From: Pseudobutyrivibrio sp. OR37
GTDB taxonomy: Bacteria; Bacillota; Clostridia; Lachnospirales; Lachnospiraceae
NCBI RefSeq assembly: GCF_900113655.1
Contig: NZ_FOQF01000008.1
Location: forward strand, 1 to 64,000
Length of the DNA: 64,000 nucleotides
Reading direction: 5' to 3'
Shown here: piece by piece, positions 16,357-24,701 of the stretch
How the letters are laid out: every line of letters starts with the position of its first letter
How positions within the stretch are numbered: position 1 is the stretch's first letter
The notes under the pieces: generated by a model
Databases searched by the model: none
The model's input: only the letters and a program-made list of their open reading frames with translations
Told to the model about the DNA's origin: nothing
Made by a program: the position numbers and the translations under genes

Positions 16357-16944
16357 ATGGCAAAGTATGTATGTTCTGTATGCGGTTATGTTTATGAGGG
16401 CGATAACCCACCAGAGGAATGCCCTGTTTGTCACGCAGACGCAGACAAATTTAAAGAGGTAGAGGGCGAAATTAAGCTTGCAGCTGAGCATGAATTCGGC
16501 ATCTATGAAAAGACAGTTAAGAACAACCCTGATATCACAGACGAAGACAAAAAATACATCTTAGATCAGTTAAAGTCTAACTTTACTGGTGAGTGCTCAG
16601 AGGTTGGCATGTACCTTTGCATGGCTCGTGTTGCACATAGAGAAGGTTATCCAGAAATCGGTTTATATTGGGAAAAGGCTGCTTACGAAGAGGCTGAGCA
16701 CGCTGCTAAGTTTGCTGAGCTCTTAGGTTCAGAACTTGAGGTAAACATGACAGATTCTACAAAGAAGAATCTTGCATGGCGTGTTGATTGCGAATATGGT
16801 GCTACAGCTGGTAAGTTTGATCTTGCTGCTTGCGCTAAGAAAAACAATCTTGATGCAATCCATGATACAGTTCATGAGATGGCTCGTGACGAGGCTAGAC
16901 ACGGTAAAGCTCTTGAAGGACTTTTAAATCGTTACTTTAAATAA
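16357..16944 (+). CDS. Reverse rubrerythrin (N-terminal rubredoxin, C-terminal diiron domain)
   Basis: 195 residues. The rubredoxin centre is at the N-terminus (C6-x2-C9 and C22-x2-C25), followed by a ferritin-like four-helix diiron domain with ExxH motifs ([10 protein letters not shown] and DEARHGKAL). That order defines reverse rubrerythrins, which reduce hydrogen peroxide and oxygen in the cytosol of anaerobes. AAAGGAG precedes the ATG. It lies 48 bases after perR, so it is probably co-transcribed or PerR-controlled. Its terminator hairpin is split by an insertion sequence. Confidence 0.95.
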   Translation: MAKYVCSVCGYVYEGDNPPEECPVCHADADKFKEVEGEIKLAAEHEFGIYEKTVKNNPDITDEDKKYILDQLKSNFTGECSEVGMYLCMARVAHREGYPEIGLYWEKAAYEEAEHAAKFAELLGSELEVNMTDSTKKNLAWRVDCEYGATAGKFDLAACAKKNNLDAIHDTVHEMARDEARHGKALEGLLNRYFK

Positions 16945-17006
16945 AAGCATATTAAAAAAACTGCCCTCCATGACGGCAATGTCATTAAGTTAAGAGGGAC
17001 CTTAAA

Positions 17007-17047
17007 AGATCTCTGCATCAAAAAAATGATGCAGGGGTCTTTTTTTC
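17007..17047 (+). terminator. Read-in terminator at the left end of the IS4 element
   Basis: A 14-bp stem (17007-17020 with 17027-17040, two G-T pairs) around a loop of six A is followed by seven T. It would stop transcription entering from the rubrerythrin gene. Confidence 0.85.
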
Positions 17048-17060
17048 TGCAAAGAAGGGG

Positions 17061-17165
17061 TTGACAGCAACACCGAAAAGTGCGGCCGCTTTCGCTACTG
17101 ATTGTTTTTAGAGGTAGCGAAAGCGGCCCTTGAAATTGTAAGCATATTTCTCAATTTCAAGGAGG
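17061..17165 (+). promoter_or_regulatory. Transposase leader: TTGACA and two hairpins, the second masking the SD
   Basis: TTGACA at 17061-17066 may be a -35. A perfect 15-bp stem (17084-17098 with 17114-17128) is followed by an 11-bp stem (17128-17138 with 17152-17162). The second takes up AAGG of the AAGGAGGT Shine-Dalgarno (17159-17166), which would reduce translation of transposase from read-through transcripts. Confidence 0.65.
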
Positions 17166-17170
17166 TGCAC

Positions 17171-18487
17171 ATGAAACCACAAATAGTAAAGGATCTTTTG
17201 ATGTCTCAGATCAAAACAATTGCTGCTAATGCCAAGTCTTTCTGTATCGATACCGAGAGGAACTTCTCAAGAAAAAGAAAACTGACTATGGAAAAAGTCA
17301 TTACCGGAATCATTGGTATGGGAAGTGGCAGCCTTACAAATGAATTGCTGGATCTTTTTAATGATAGTCCTGAAACTCCAACTTCGTCTGCTTTTTGCCA
17401 ACAGCGCTCCAAGATTACTGTAGAGGCTTTTGAAGCAGTATTTCGACTTTTTTCAAAAAAACTATGTGATTCTTTTGATGATCAATTACCTATACTTGCA
17501 ATAGATGGTTCAAAAATTCAAATTCCAACGAATCCAGATGATGTGGATTCCTATTTGCCTGGCACAAATGGTCAAAAGCCTTACAATCTCCTGCACCTAA
17601 ATGCTCTATATAATCTCCAGCATCAAATATATCAGGATGCAATTATTCAGAAATCAAAGTATGCTAATGAGCATCTTGCTCTTGTCGAGATGGTTGATCG
17701 TTCTTTACTGCGCAATGCTCTTTTGATGGCTGACAGAGGATATGAAAGTTACAACAACCTTGCTCACATTCAGGAAAAGGGTTGGTATTTTCTGTTTCGA
17801 ATTAAAGATGGCGACTATGGCATTAAACAAGGGTTGACATTGCCAGATGAAGATTCTTATGATATCAGTTTTGAACTTAATCTCACTCGGAAGCAGACAA
17901 AAGAAGTGAAGGAATTGATAAAAGACAGAAATCATTACAGGTGGATTCCAAGTAACATGGTCTTTGATTACCTTCCGCCCAAAAGTCGAAAAAGTGATCC
18001 GGTCAGATTCTATAAACTATCATTCAGGATTGTGAGATTTCCTATATCCGAGGAGACAAATGAAACAATCATAACGAATCTTCCAACAGATAAATATCCA
18101 GCAGAAGAAATAAAGAAACTGTATGCTTTAAGATGGGGAATCGAAACATCATTTAGGGATTTGAAATATACCATGGGAATGCTTGATTTTCATTCAAAAA
18201 AGGTGGAATGCATACAGCAGGAAATATATGCACATCTTATAATGTATAACTTTGCGGAAATGATTACCTCGCACGTAGTCATTAAGAAAAAGCAAAGAAA
18301 ATATACATATAAAGCCAATTTTTCGGTCGCAGCTCACATGTGCAAAAAGTTTTACCGCGGTATTACATCTCCACCTGATTTAGAAACCATCATATCAAGA
18401 AATCTTGTACCCATTAGACCAGACCGACATCGTGAAAGATACCAGTCAGCAAGAATCTTTAGAGGTTTCTTATATAGAGTAGCATAA
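17171..18487 (+). CDS. IS4-family DDE transposase
   Basis: 439 residues from the ATG at 17171, chosen for AAGGAGGTG five bases upstream; the frame is open further upstream through the leader hairpins, but that part is not protein-like. The catalytic triad is D112 (LAIDGSK), D188 (LMADRGY) and E325. The Y-(2)-R-(3)-E-(6)-K signature is exact in YALRWGIETSFRDLK. The frame is undamaged. Confidence 0.95.
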   Translation: MKPQIVKDLLMSQIKTIAANAKSFCIDTERNFSRKRKLTMEKVITGIIGMGSGSLTNELLDLFNDSPETPTSSAFCQQRSKITVEAFEAVFRLFSKKLCDSFDDQLPILAIDGSKIQIPTNPDDVDSYLPGTNGQKPYNLLHLNALYNLQHQIYQDAIIQKSKYANEHLALVEMVDRSLLRNALLMADRGYESYNNLAHIQEKGWYFLFRIKDGDYGIKQGLTLPDEDSYDISFELNLTRKQTKEVKELIKDRNHYRWIPSNMVFDYLPPKSRKSDPVRFYKLSFRIVRFPISEETNETIITNLPTDKYPAEEIKKLYALRWGIETSFRDLKYTMGMLDFHSKKVECIQQEIYAHLIMYNFAEMITSHVVIKKKQRKYTYKANFSVAAHMCKKFYRGITSPPDLETIISRNLVPIRPDRHRERYQSARIFRGFLYRVA

Positions 18488-18558
18488 AAATGAAAAGTTA
18501 AAAATGTTATTTAGGCAGATATACAATCTGTCTTCTTTTAATGTCTAAAAAAGGAAAA

Positions 18559-18594
18559 AACGAGATTGAAGCATATCACTTCAATCTCGTTTTC
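18559..18594. terminator. Terminator at the right end of the IS4 element
   Basis: A perfect 13-bp stem (18559-18571 with 18579-18591), a 7-nt loop and flanking A and T tracts. It is able to act in both directions, ending transposase transcription and insulating it from the surface-protein gene. Confidence 0.8.
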
Positions 18595-18687
18595 TTCATC
18601 GTAGCCTCCACCGCAATGTTAACTTAATGACATTGTCCATGACGGAGGGCAATTTTTATGGGGGTATGAAAGGTATCAATTATGTAT

Positions 18688-21600
18688 TTAGTCATTCTTT
18701 TTTCTAAGTGTCATGTAAAGCATGATAGAGCCTGCTGCTACTGTAATAATTGCAAGCCATACGAAGTAGCAAATACCAAGGAAGGTTGGGCATACATGGC
18801 AAATCTGACACTTCTCTGGTGCTGAAAGATTAACCTTTACAGCTACTGGCATTTCATCAACACTGTCATACATCAATGCATAGGTAGAGAACTGACCTGT
18901 TGAAATTGTGATTGTATCCTTATCATCATCCAAATCCTCAAGTAATGTGCTTACGCCTTCGTGTGCACGCATGATGTAATAATTATCAGACATTCCCTTG
19001 TAATTATCTGGAATATCCACAACGATATCTATAGGCTCTGTATCTGTAATCTGATTCCAATCGCTGTCATCTATTCTCATGAACATACTGATGTCGATAT
19101 AATCTGCCATTGAAAGATTTGGCTTTTCTTCTGCAACTGCTGCAACACCATCAGTAATAACCTGCTTGTCTAATTCAGGAATTGTATCATCATCAAGTGG
19201 AATAACCTCAACCTTAATTTCAAGAATACTTCCTGCTGCAACCATTGCATACTGCTCCTCTGTAAGGAGAGATTTTGCTACTGCCTTTGCATCTGCAAGG
19301 CCTGCTGTGTTTCTTGATGCCTCTGGAGTTTCAAGCTTTACTACTATAGCGCCTTCGCCCATTACAAGTGCGATAGGCTTTTCCTTTACAGGAACCTTTG
19401 CGTTATCTTCAGATTCATTTTCTGCTGCTGCATCACCTGATAATGCTGCATCTGCAAGCTTAATAATTTCACCACCTGTTTCATTGAGCTTATCTAAAAG
19501 CTTGATTTTTGAATCATCTGTCATATCGCCCCAGATGTCACCACGGTCGATAATATTGCCCTTATCAATTGCTGTATCTTTATTTTCTGTCTCTAAATCT
19601 CCTGCAACAAGCTTCTGAACAGAGTCAGGAAGCTCAACCTTTAATTCCTGTGTTGGCTGTACTTCTTCAAGCTCGGTCTTTAATTTCTGGGCTGGTAGCA
19701 CTGCTACTGGTGCTGGTGTTGGCTCAGAAGATTGATTCTGAGGAGCTACTGGTGTTGTATCTGTTGTATCTGTTGTATCTTCAAATATATAGTCTATGTA
19801 TGATGGAGCTGGTGCTGGTTTAGCCTTTGTCTTAAGTGGAATTGCAATCCAGTATGGCTCGTCATTCTTTCCTTGCACATATAAGCGTAATACACCTTCT
19901 GTATCTTCTTTGTTTTCTTCAATATTGTATACAATCTTTCCATCGACGATTTTTACATCTGTAATGTAATCCTGGATATCACCAGACATTTCATATTTAA
20001 TTAATTCTGGCTCCTTGCCAAGCTCTGGTACTTCAAGTGTTCCATTTTCTGTTGACTCTGTTGGAACATTATAAGTCTTTTCAACCTCAACAAAGTTTCT
20101 CGTCTGCTTGTTTATAGTAACTGTGTAAGAACCATAGGTAGTTCTGCAGCCATCCTTTGTAGCCTTGTAATATACTGTGTATGTTCCAGCATCTGTAAAT
20201 TTTGGCTCTGTAGCAGAGTATGGCATTTCAGGGCTTGTGCTGTATGTATTCTTTACGCCATCATCTTCTGTCTCAACTGCTGTGTCCTTTGCTGCGCCAT
20301 CGTAATCTGCAACTGTATTTTCATGAGGCTTTACTGTTGCTGTAGGCTTTAGAGTAATAGTGATTCCTTTTGAAGGCAATGATGCTGGTGCTTTGTTTGT
20401 AGCCTTAACACGAGTCTTTAATGTATAGTCACCTGCTTCCAAACCATCAAATGTGTGGCTCTCGTTTTCGTTTAAGCCAATCCATTTATCTACATTGCTA
20501 TCTGCATCTGCTATACCATATTCCTGGCCATTTGTACCTGCAGTGATTGTAATAGAATCATCTGTAGTAACGATATAATCCTTACCTACTTCCTCTGGCT
20601 TTGATGCATCACCATCATCAAGAGTACCTGCAGAATCAATTTCTGTTGGTGTAGGTCTGTCATTAACATCTACATCTGTTGTGCTGGTTACATCTTCTTC
20701 AGTCAAAGAAATGTGTACAGTCTTTCCTAATAAGCTGTATTCCTTTTCTTCTGTATCTGTTCCTTCAAACTTAATTCCGCCTTCACTATTTGCCTTAATC
20801 TTATATACTGTGCCTGTCTCATCACCTTCGATAGTTACGTCATAAATTGTATTTGGTTCAAAGCCTTCGATTACTTCCTTTGCATAGTTTACCTTTCCAG
20901 AAAGCTGTGAGAAGGTTCTGCTTACATCAGGATCAAGGCTTGAATAATATGATAAGGTTGTTTTTGCTCCTGCCTTAAGAGTACCGCAATCGAATGTAAT
21001 TGCGATACCTGTGTCGCGTTTGTCAAATCCATCAATACCTGAGTATGAAGCTTCCACTGGTACTGTTGGGATACTGTCAGAATCCATCCATAATGATTCA
21101 TCGTAAGCACTACTTACTGAAAGATCATTAATAATTGCTGCTCTTGCGCGCTCATCAAATGCTGCAAAGAAGAATCCTTCCTTTGTTTCACCACCTTTTG
21201 CAACTACCATTGCACATTGATTTGGAGTATAAGCTATTTTGCTGTTTGGATTACTAATTACTTTATTGAATGTTTCATAACTCCAATTAAGATCTGCATC
21301 CTGGTCAGGGTCAAATGCTCTAACCCATCTAACATCTTCTATATCTTTTCCTGTGTTATTTGTAATTTTTACATCTGTGATAAAGAACATATCATTCTCA
21401 TTGAATGATATAGTCATTTCCATATCAACGCCATCTTTAGTAGTACCTGTTGTAACAGACTTAAGCAAGCCTGCTTTAACATTGGATTTATCAACAGTTG
21501 TTGGAGCTACCTTTGGAGATTCCCACTTATCATCACATCTTTCAGCATTATTATTGCTTACTGCTACTCCATCAATCTTATAACCTAAAATATACTGCTC

Positions 21601-23499
21601 TGCAGGTGAACCTGGTAAGAAGAAATCACCTGTAGTAGATGCATTTCCATTTTCAAAGCCATCACCATCTACACTAAGTCCAAGTTCCGATCTTCCTATT
21701 GGATGGAACTTGCTTTTATTATCTGCAGATGGTTCACCTGCTGTACCAAAGGAACCAGTCTTTGCAACACCTACTTCAATATAGTTACCACCAAGGAATA
21801 CATCACCACTACTATTAGTATCACTGTGTGCCCCTACGAGGCCTGGGTCATCTGTAACTACTAAAGTGTAGCTTGTGCCATCATCCATGGTTACAACCAA
21901 AGATTCCTCTGTTGTGAAAGCCTTAAGGGAAACTACATACCAATCCCCTGCTTCACTTTCAGCATAACCGCCAATGCCAGCTGACTGGTCTTCTTCTGGC
22001 TTAAGATATTTCTTTGCGTAGAATAGGTTTTCATTAGAGCTTTCTGCTGATACTACAGTTCCTTCAATTCCTACTGCTTCAAGGATTTCAGAAAGTAATA
22101 CTATAGTTCCGCCCTTCATTACATACTGCAAGCCATTGTAAGTAAACTCTACTGTATAGAAAGAAAAGCCTGTTGTCTCAGCTTCTACTGTATTATATGT
22201 GTTTTCAGTTTCAAGCTTCTCAGCTACTGGTGCAGCTGGGTTTGCATCCTTAATATGGTAGATATCTGCCTCAAGGTTTTCAGCCTTTGCTTCCTCCATG
22301 GCAAACTCCACCTTTACTGTTCCTTTAGTTGTGTCTGGCTGGATTTCCACACCATCTGCATTAAGAATCTTAATATCAAATGTATATGAAGCTGCAACAT
22401 TAGCTACTTCATTTTCTGCTTCATGATTTGCTTCTACTGCTTCTTCAGCAACGGCGGTCTCCTCCTCTGTTGCCGCTCTTGCTGTAAGCTGTGCTCCTTC
22501 AGGGAATACGCCTTTATCTGCCTTGACGGTAATTACTACTCCGTCAACAACAACGCTTTCATTAAAGAGCTTTGATGTACCGTCTGTTCCAATAATTACC
22601 TTAATTGTTGGGACAGCTGCATTTATTGTATAAGCGGTAGGAATGCTTGCCACGTAGATATAGCTTGCACCCTCAATGCTAGAATCAAAGGATGGATTCG
22701 AGCTATTTTCTGCGTCAAGCTTCCAGGTTACACCTGTAAGTGTAAGCTCAGATGTTGTTGTGACTGTCTCTGTTGTCTGAACTGTCTCTGCGGCTGGAGC
22801 TGTCTCAAGAGTAGTCTGCTCTTCTGTTTCTTCTATAATAGTAGTGTCCTCAGCTGCTTTTACTACCATAGCTGGGAAAAGTTTATCTATAACATAAGCT
22901 ACTGGATCTGTTGGTTCAGCTGTTTCTGATTCTGCTGGAGTAGCTTCTGCTGGTGTTGGCTCTGCGACTGGTTCTACTGGTGCTGGGTCTGGTGCTGGTT
23001 CTGCTGGTGCTGGCTCTGCTGCTGGTTCTGCTGGTGCTGGCTCTGCGGCTAGTTCTACTGGTGCTGGCTCGTCTGATGTAGGCTCTTCGGCTGTCTCAGA
23101 ATCTGTTTCTTCTGATGTCTCTGCTGGTGCGTCTGTTGTGTCTTCAGTAGCTTCTTCAGTATCAGTTGTTGTGTCTTCAGTTGGAACTTCCTCTGGTGTC
23201 TCCTCGTCCTGTGTCACCTGCTCCTCCACTATCACTTCTTTAGTTGTCTCAAGAGTTGCTGTGAAGGAATCCGGAAATACGATATCTGTTTCTTCACCAC
23301 CAACCTCTATATACTGAACTGCTACATCTTCAGTAAGAGGATTAATTGCTGAAATAACTGAGTTGCTATCAGCTGCTTCATCTTCTGCAAATACTATTGT
23401 AGGATTGAAGCCCATTGTTAAAGTCATTACTGATGCAAGTGCTAAAGCCAACGCTCTATTTAATATGTTGTTTCCTTTATAAATCTTTCTACCTTTCAT
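18688..23499 (-). CDS. Very large secreted surface protein with Cys-rich C-terminal membrane anchor
   Basis: 1603 residues. A signal peptide (about 1-38, ending IVFA) is followed by an acidic Pro/Ala/Glu/Thr-rich stalk (about 70-205), then beta-rich segments including a NGLQYVMKGGTIVLL unit near 455 and a bacterial-Ig/MBG-like unit near 1080-1180. A second disordered stretch and a globular domain near 1300-1550 follow. The tail has CQICHVCPTFLGIC (C1564, C1567, C1570, C1577) running into one transmembrane helix and KKND. There is no LPXTG. It is probably an adhesin or cell-surface organiser; the substrate is unknown. GGGGG precedes the ATG, and the 5' leader has an intrinsic terminator. Confidence 0.85.
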   Translation of the reverse strand: MKGRKIYKGNNILNRALALALASVMTLTMGFNPTIVFAEDEAADSNSVISAINPLTEDVAVQYIEVGGEETDIVFPDSFTATLETTKEVIVEEQVTQDEETPEEVPTEDTTTDTEEATEDTTDAPAETSEETDSETAEEPTSDEPAPVELAAEPAPAEPAAEPAPAEPAPDPAPVEPVAEPTPAEATPAESETAEPTDPVAYVIDKLFPAMVVKAAEDTTIIEETEEQTTLETAPAAETVQTTETVTTTSELTLTGVTWKLDAENSSNPSFDSSIEGASYIYVASIPTAYTINAAVPTIKVIIGTDGTSKLFNESVVVDGVVITVKADKGVFPEGAQLTARAATEEETAVAEEAVEANHEAENEVANVAASYTFDIKILNADGVEIQPDTTKGTVKVEFAMEEAKAENLEADIYHIKDANPAAPVAEKLETENTYNTVEAETTGFSFYTVEFTYNGLQYVMKGGTIVLLSEILEAVGIEGTVVSAESSNENLFYAKKYLKPEEDQSAGIGGYAESEAGDWYVVSLKAFTTEESLVVTMDDGTSYTLVVTDDPGLVGAHSDTNSSGDVFLGGNYIEVGVAKTGSFGTAGEPSADNKSKFHPIGRSELGLSVDGDGFENGNASTTGDFFLPGSPAEQYILGYKIDGVAVSNNNAERCDDKWESPKVAPTTVDKSNVKAGLLKSVTTGTTKDGVDMEMTISFNENDMFFITDVKITNNTGKDIEDVRWVRAFDPDQDADLNWSYETFNKVISNPNSKIAYTPNQCAMVVAKGGETKEGFFFAAFDERARAAIINDLSVSSAYDESLWMDSDSIPTVPVEASYSGIDGFDKRDTGIAITFDCGTLKAGAKTTLSYYSSLDPDVSRTFSQLSGKVNYAKEVIEGFEPNTIYDVTIEGDETGTVYKIKANSEGGIKFEGTDTEEKEYSLLGKTVHISLTEEDVTSTTDVDVNDRPTPTEIDSAGTLDDGDASKPEEVGKDYIVTTDDSITITAGTNGQEYGIADADSNVDKWIGLNENESHTFDGLEAGDYTLKTRVKATNKAPASLPSKGITITLKPTATVKPHENTVADYDGAAKDTAVETEDDGVKNTYSTSPEMPYSATEPKFTDAGTYTVYYKATKDGCRTTYGSYTVTINKQTRNFVEVEKTYNVPTESTENGTLEVPELGKEPELIKYEMSGDIQDYITDVKIVDGKIVYNIEENKEDTEGVLRLYVQGKNDEPYWIAIPLKTKAKPAPAPSYIDYIFEDTTDTTDTTPVAPQNQSSEPTPAPVAVLPAQKLKTELEEVQPTQELKVELPDSVQKLVAGDLETENKDTAIDKGNIIDRGDIWGDMTDDSKIKLLDKLNETGGEIIKLADAALSGDAAAENESEDNAKVPVKEKPIALVMGEGAIVVKLETPEASRNTAGLADAKAVAKSLLTEEQYAMVAAGSILEIKVEVIPLDDDTIPELDKQVITDGVAAVAEEKPNLSMADYIDISMFMRIDDSDWNQITDTEPIDIVVDIPDNYKGMSDNYYIMRAHEGVSTLLEDLDDDKDTITISTGQFSTYALMYDSVDEMPVAVKVNLSAPEKCQICHVCPTFLGICYFVWLAIITVAAGSIMLYMTLRKKND
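22960..23075 (-). repeat. Imperfect Pro-Ala-Glu coding repeat in the surface protein stalk
   Basis: Short degenerate direct repeats built on GGTGCTGG and TCTGCTGG units encode an APAEPA-like low-complexity stalk. Such tracts change length by slippage, so the stalk may vary between strains. Confidence 0.7.
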
Positions 23500-23835
23500 A
23501 TTGATACCCCCGATCTTTTAATACCTGATAAAGACCTCTAAATCTATATAATAAAAAAGCTCAAATGTACGACTTTGAAAATTCCAAAGTTACACATTTG
23601 AGCTTATTCAGTGCTATTGATAAATTTACCGCAATTAGGAAATGGCCAACTTCCCCCTGTCCAACAATGAAGCAATTTCTATTTGGAGTTGGGGTTGGGG
23701 TTGGGGTCATTCTAATCATAGCCGTCAATCCTTTCCGCGTTACGTTATAGATTTAATATATTTTGATTATAATATCATTTATGTAACGCTAGTTTGTGAC
23801 CAGACTATGATTTAATTATAGAAATTTTGTGTTCT
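23500..23835 (-). promoter_or_regulatory. Long leader of the surface-protein gene with internal terminator (gene-free stretch)
   Basis: No gene is supported here. On the minus strand TATAAT lies at 23771-23766 without a good -35, and the leader would run about 260 bases to the ATG at 23499. It contains a C-rich triplicate (complement of 23691-23706) and a strong two-part hairpin (23594-23605 with 23557-23568, inner stem 23585-23590 with 23572-23577) ending in TTTTTT at 23558-23553, about 55 bases before the ATG. It could be an attenuator for the surface protein or a distant terminator for the flavoprotein gene upstream. No known riboswitch class was recognised. Confidence 0.5.
23553..23605 (-). 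terminator. Intrinsic terminator upstream of the surface-protein start
   Basis: A 12-bp outer stem AAGCTCAAATGT/ACATTTGAGCTT plus a 6-bp inner stem, followed on the minus strand by six T. It lies in the same orientation as, and just before, the surface-protein gene. Confidence 0.7.
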
Positions 23836-24462
23836 CTATTTTCCATCAGGGAAGCTTGTAAAGGAACCTCTTTCAACCTCTGGCTCGCCATATTTTCCCT
23901 TTGCATCAGCAAAAGCCTTTATCATAAATGCCATGTTTCTGGCAAGATTTCTCATGGTCTGAAGTCCTTCTAAATCCTTCTTTACATCTTCTGCGCTAAA
24001 GCCATGAACCTGGTTCCAATAGGTACTTGTTGCAATTGGCATACCGCTTATTGAAAAGTACTTATTTAATACATCAAAGGTTGCAGTATTTCCGCCTCGA
24101 CGAGCACTCACTACTGCAGCACCTACCTTCAAGTGCTTTGAAAAGGATGTGCTATAGAATAATCTATCCATAAAAGAAAGAATAGTACCGTTTGGAGAAG
24201 CATAGTAAACCGGGCTTCCAACTACTATTCCATCAGCCTCCTCAAATTTAGGAGCTACCTCATTTACCAAATCATCAAAGACGCACTTTCCTTTCTCACC
24301 ACATTTACCGCAGGCAATACATCCTCTAATGTCTTTGTTTCCTACATGGATGATTTCAGTCTCGATGCCTTCCTTCTCAAAAACTGTCACCATCTCCTGC
24401 AAAGCTGTAGCTGTACAACCATTAGCCTTAGGACTACCGTTTAATAGAATCACTTTTGCCAT
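23836..24462 (-). CDS. NADPH-dependent FMN reductase / iron-sulfur flavoprotein family
   Basis: 208 residues with a flavodoxin-like fold. LLNGSPKANGCT (about 6-17) is the FMN phosphate loop, and C-x2-C-x2-C-x5-C (residues 48-61, CIACGKCGEKGKC) matches the compact cluster motif of clostridial and archaeal iron-sulfur flavoproteins. GSPVYYASPNG is the flavin ring-binding loop. It probably transfers electrons to a quinone, peroxide or nitro-compound; the acceptor is unknown. AAAGGAGG precedes the ATG. It is a single gene with no close co-directional neighbour. Confidence 0.88.
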   Translation of the reverse strand: MAKVILLNGSPKANGCTATALQEMVTVFEKEGIETEIIHVGNKDIRGCIACGKCGEKGKCVFDDLVNEVAPKFEEADGIVVGSPVYYASPNGTILSFMDRLFYSTSFSKHLKVGAAVVSARRGGNTATFDVLNKYFSISGMPIATSTYWNQVHGFSAEDVKKDLEGLQTMRNLARNMAFMIKAFADAKGKYGEPEVERGSFTSFPDGK

Positions 24463-24634
24463 GTTTCTTCCTCCTTTTACACCGGGTGTTACTCTTACCT
24501 ATTTAAAAGTCTTTTTTGTAAAGCATACCTACTCCACAAATATTTTATACTGTCATATTATACTTCATATCTTCCGAAGAAACACTCTATTTTGAAAACC
24601 CAAGGTACCCTAGTGCATTTCAAAAATCACTACA

Positions 24635-24662
24635 TTGAGATTAATTGGTTTAATGGTATAAT
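24635..24662 (+). promoter_or_regulatory. Promoter of the exported protein gene at 24702
   Basis: TTGAGA (24635-24640), a 16-bp spacer and TATAAT (24657-24662), preceded by TGG and so an extended -10. Confidence 0.75.
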
Positions 24663-24701
24663 ATCGCCTGTATCAAAATTCACATAGGGAGATTATTAAT
24701 T

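Larger units (their letters stand above)
16977..18635 (+). mobile_element. IS4-family insertion sequence, intact, 1659 bp
   Basis: Perfect 17-bp terminal inverted repeats CAATGTCATTAAGTTAA (16977-16993 and, inverted, 18619-18635), resembling the ends of IS4. A 10-bp target duplication TCCATGACGG flanks it (16967-16976 and 18636-18645). One transposase with the IS4 YREK motif, an inward terminator at each end and a hairpin over the transposase SD. The perfect duplication and repeats suggest a recent insertion. Confidence 0.95.
16964..18657. terminator. Bidirectional terminator split by the IS4 element
   Basis: Removing the IS and one copy of the 10-bp duplication restores GCCCTCC-ATGAC-GGAGGGC, flanked by an A-run on the left (16954-16960) and a T-run on the right (18653-18657). 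That is a classic bidirectional terminator between the convergent rubrerythrin and surface-protein genes. The two stem arms now lie 1.7 kb apart. Confidence 0.85.

Noticed and set aside
17102-17170. Upstream extension of the IS4 transposase start
   Set aside because: It runs through two perfect hairpins with no SD; the ATG at 17171 has a strong SD.
22960-23075. CRISPR-like short repeats
   Set aside because: They are degenerate in-frame codons for a Pro/Ala/Glu stalk, without spacers or uniform repeat length.
23565-23750. A 61-codon plus-strand frame ending VGVGVGVILIIAV...
   Set aside because: No SD, the Val-Gly repeat comes from the G-tract, and its first part is the arm of a terminator hairpin.
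23606-23770. A known riboswitch such as cyclic-di-GMP or preQ1 in the surface-protein leader
   Set aside because: None of the conserved core motifs of those classes could be found by eye.
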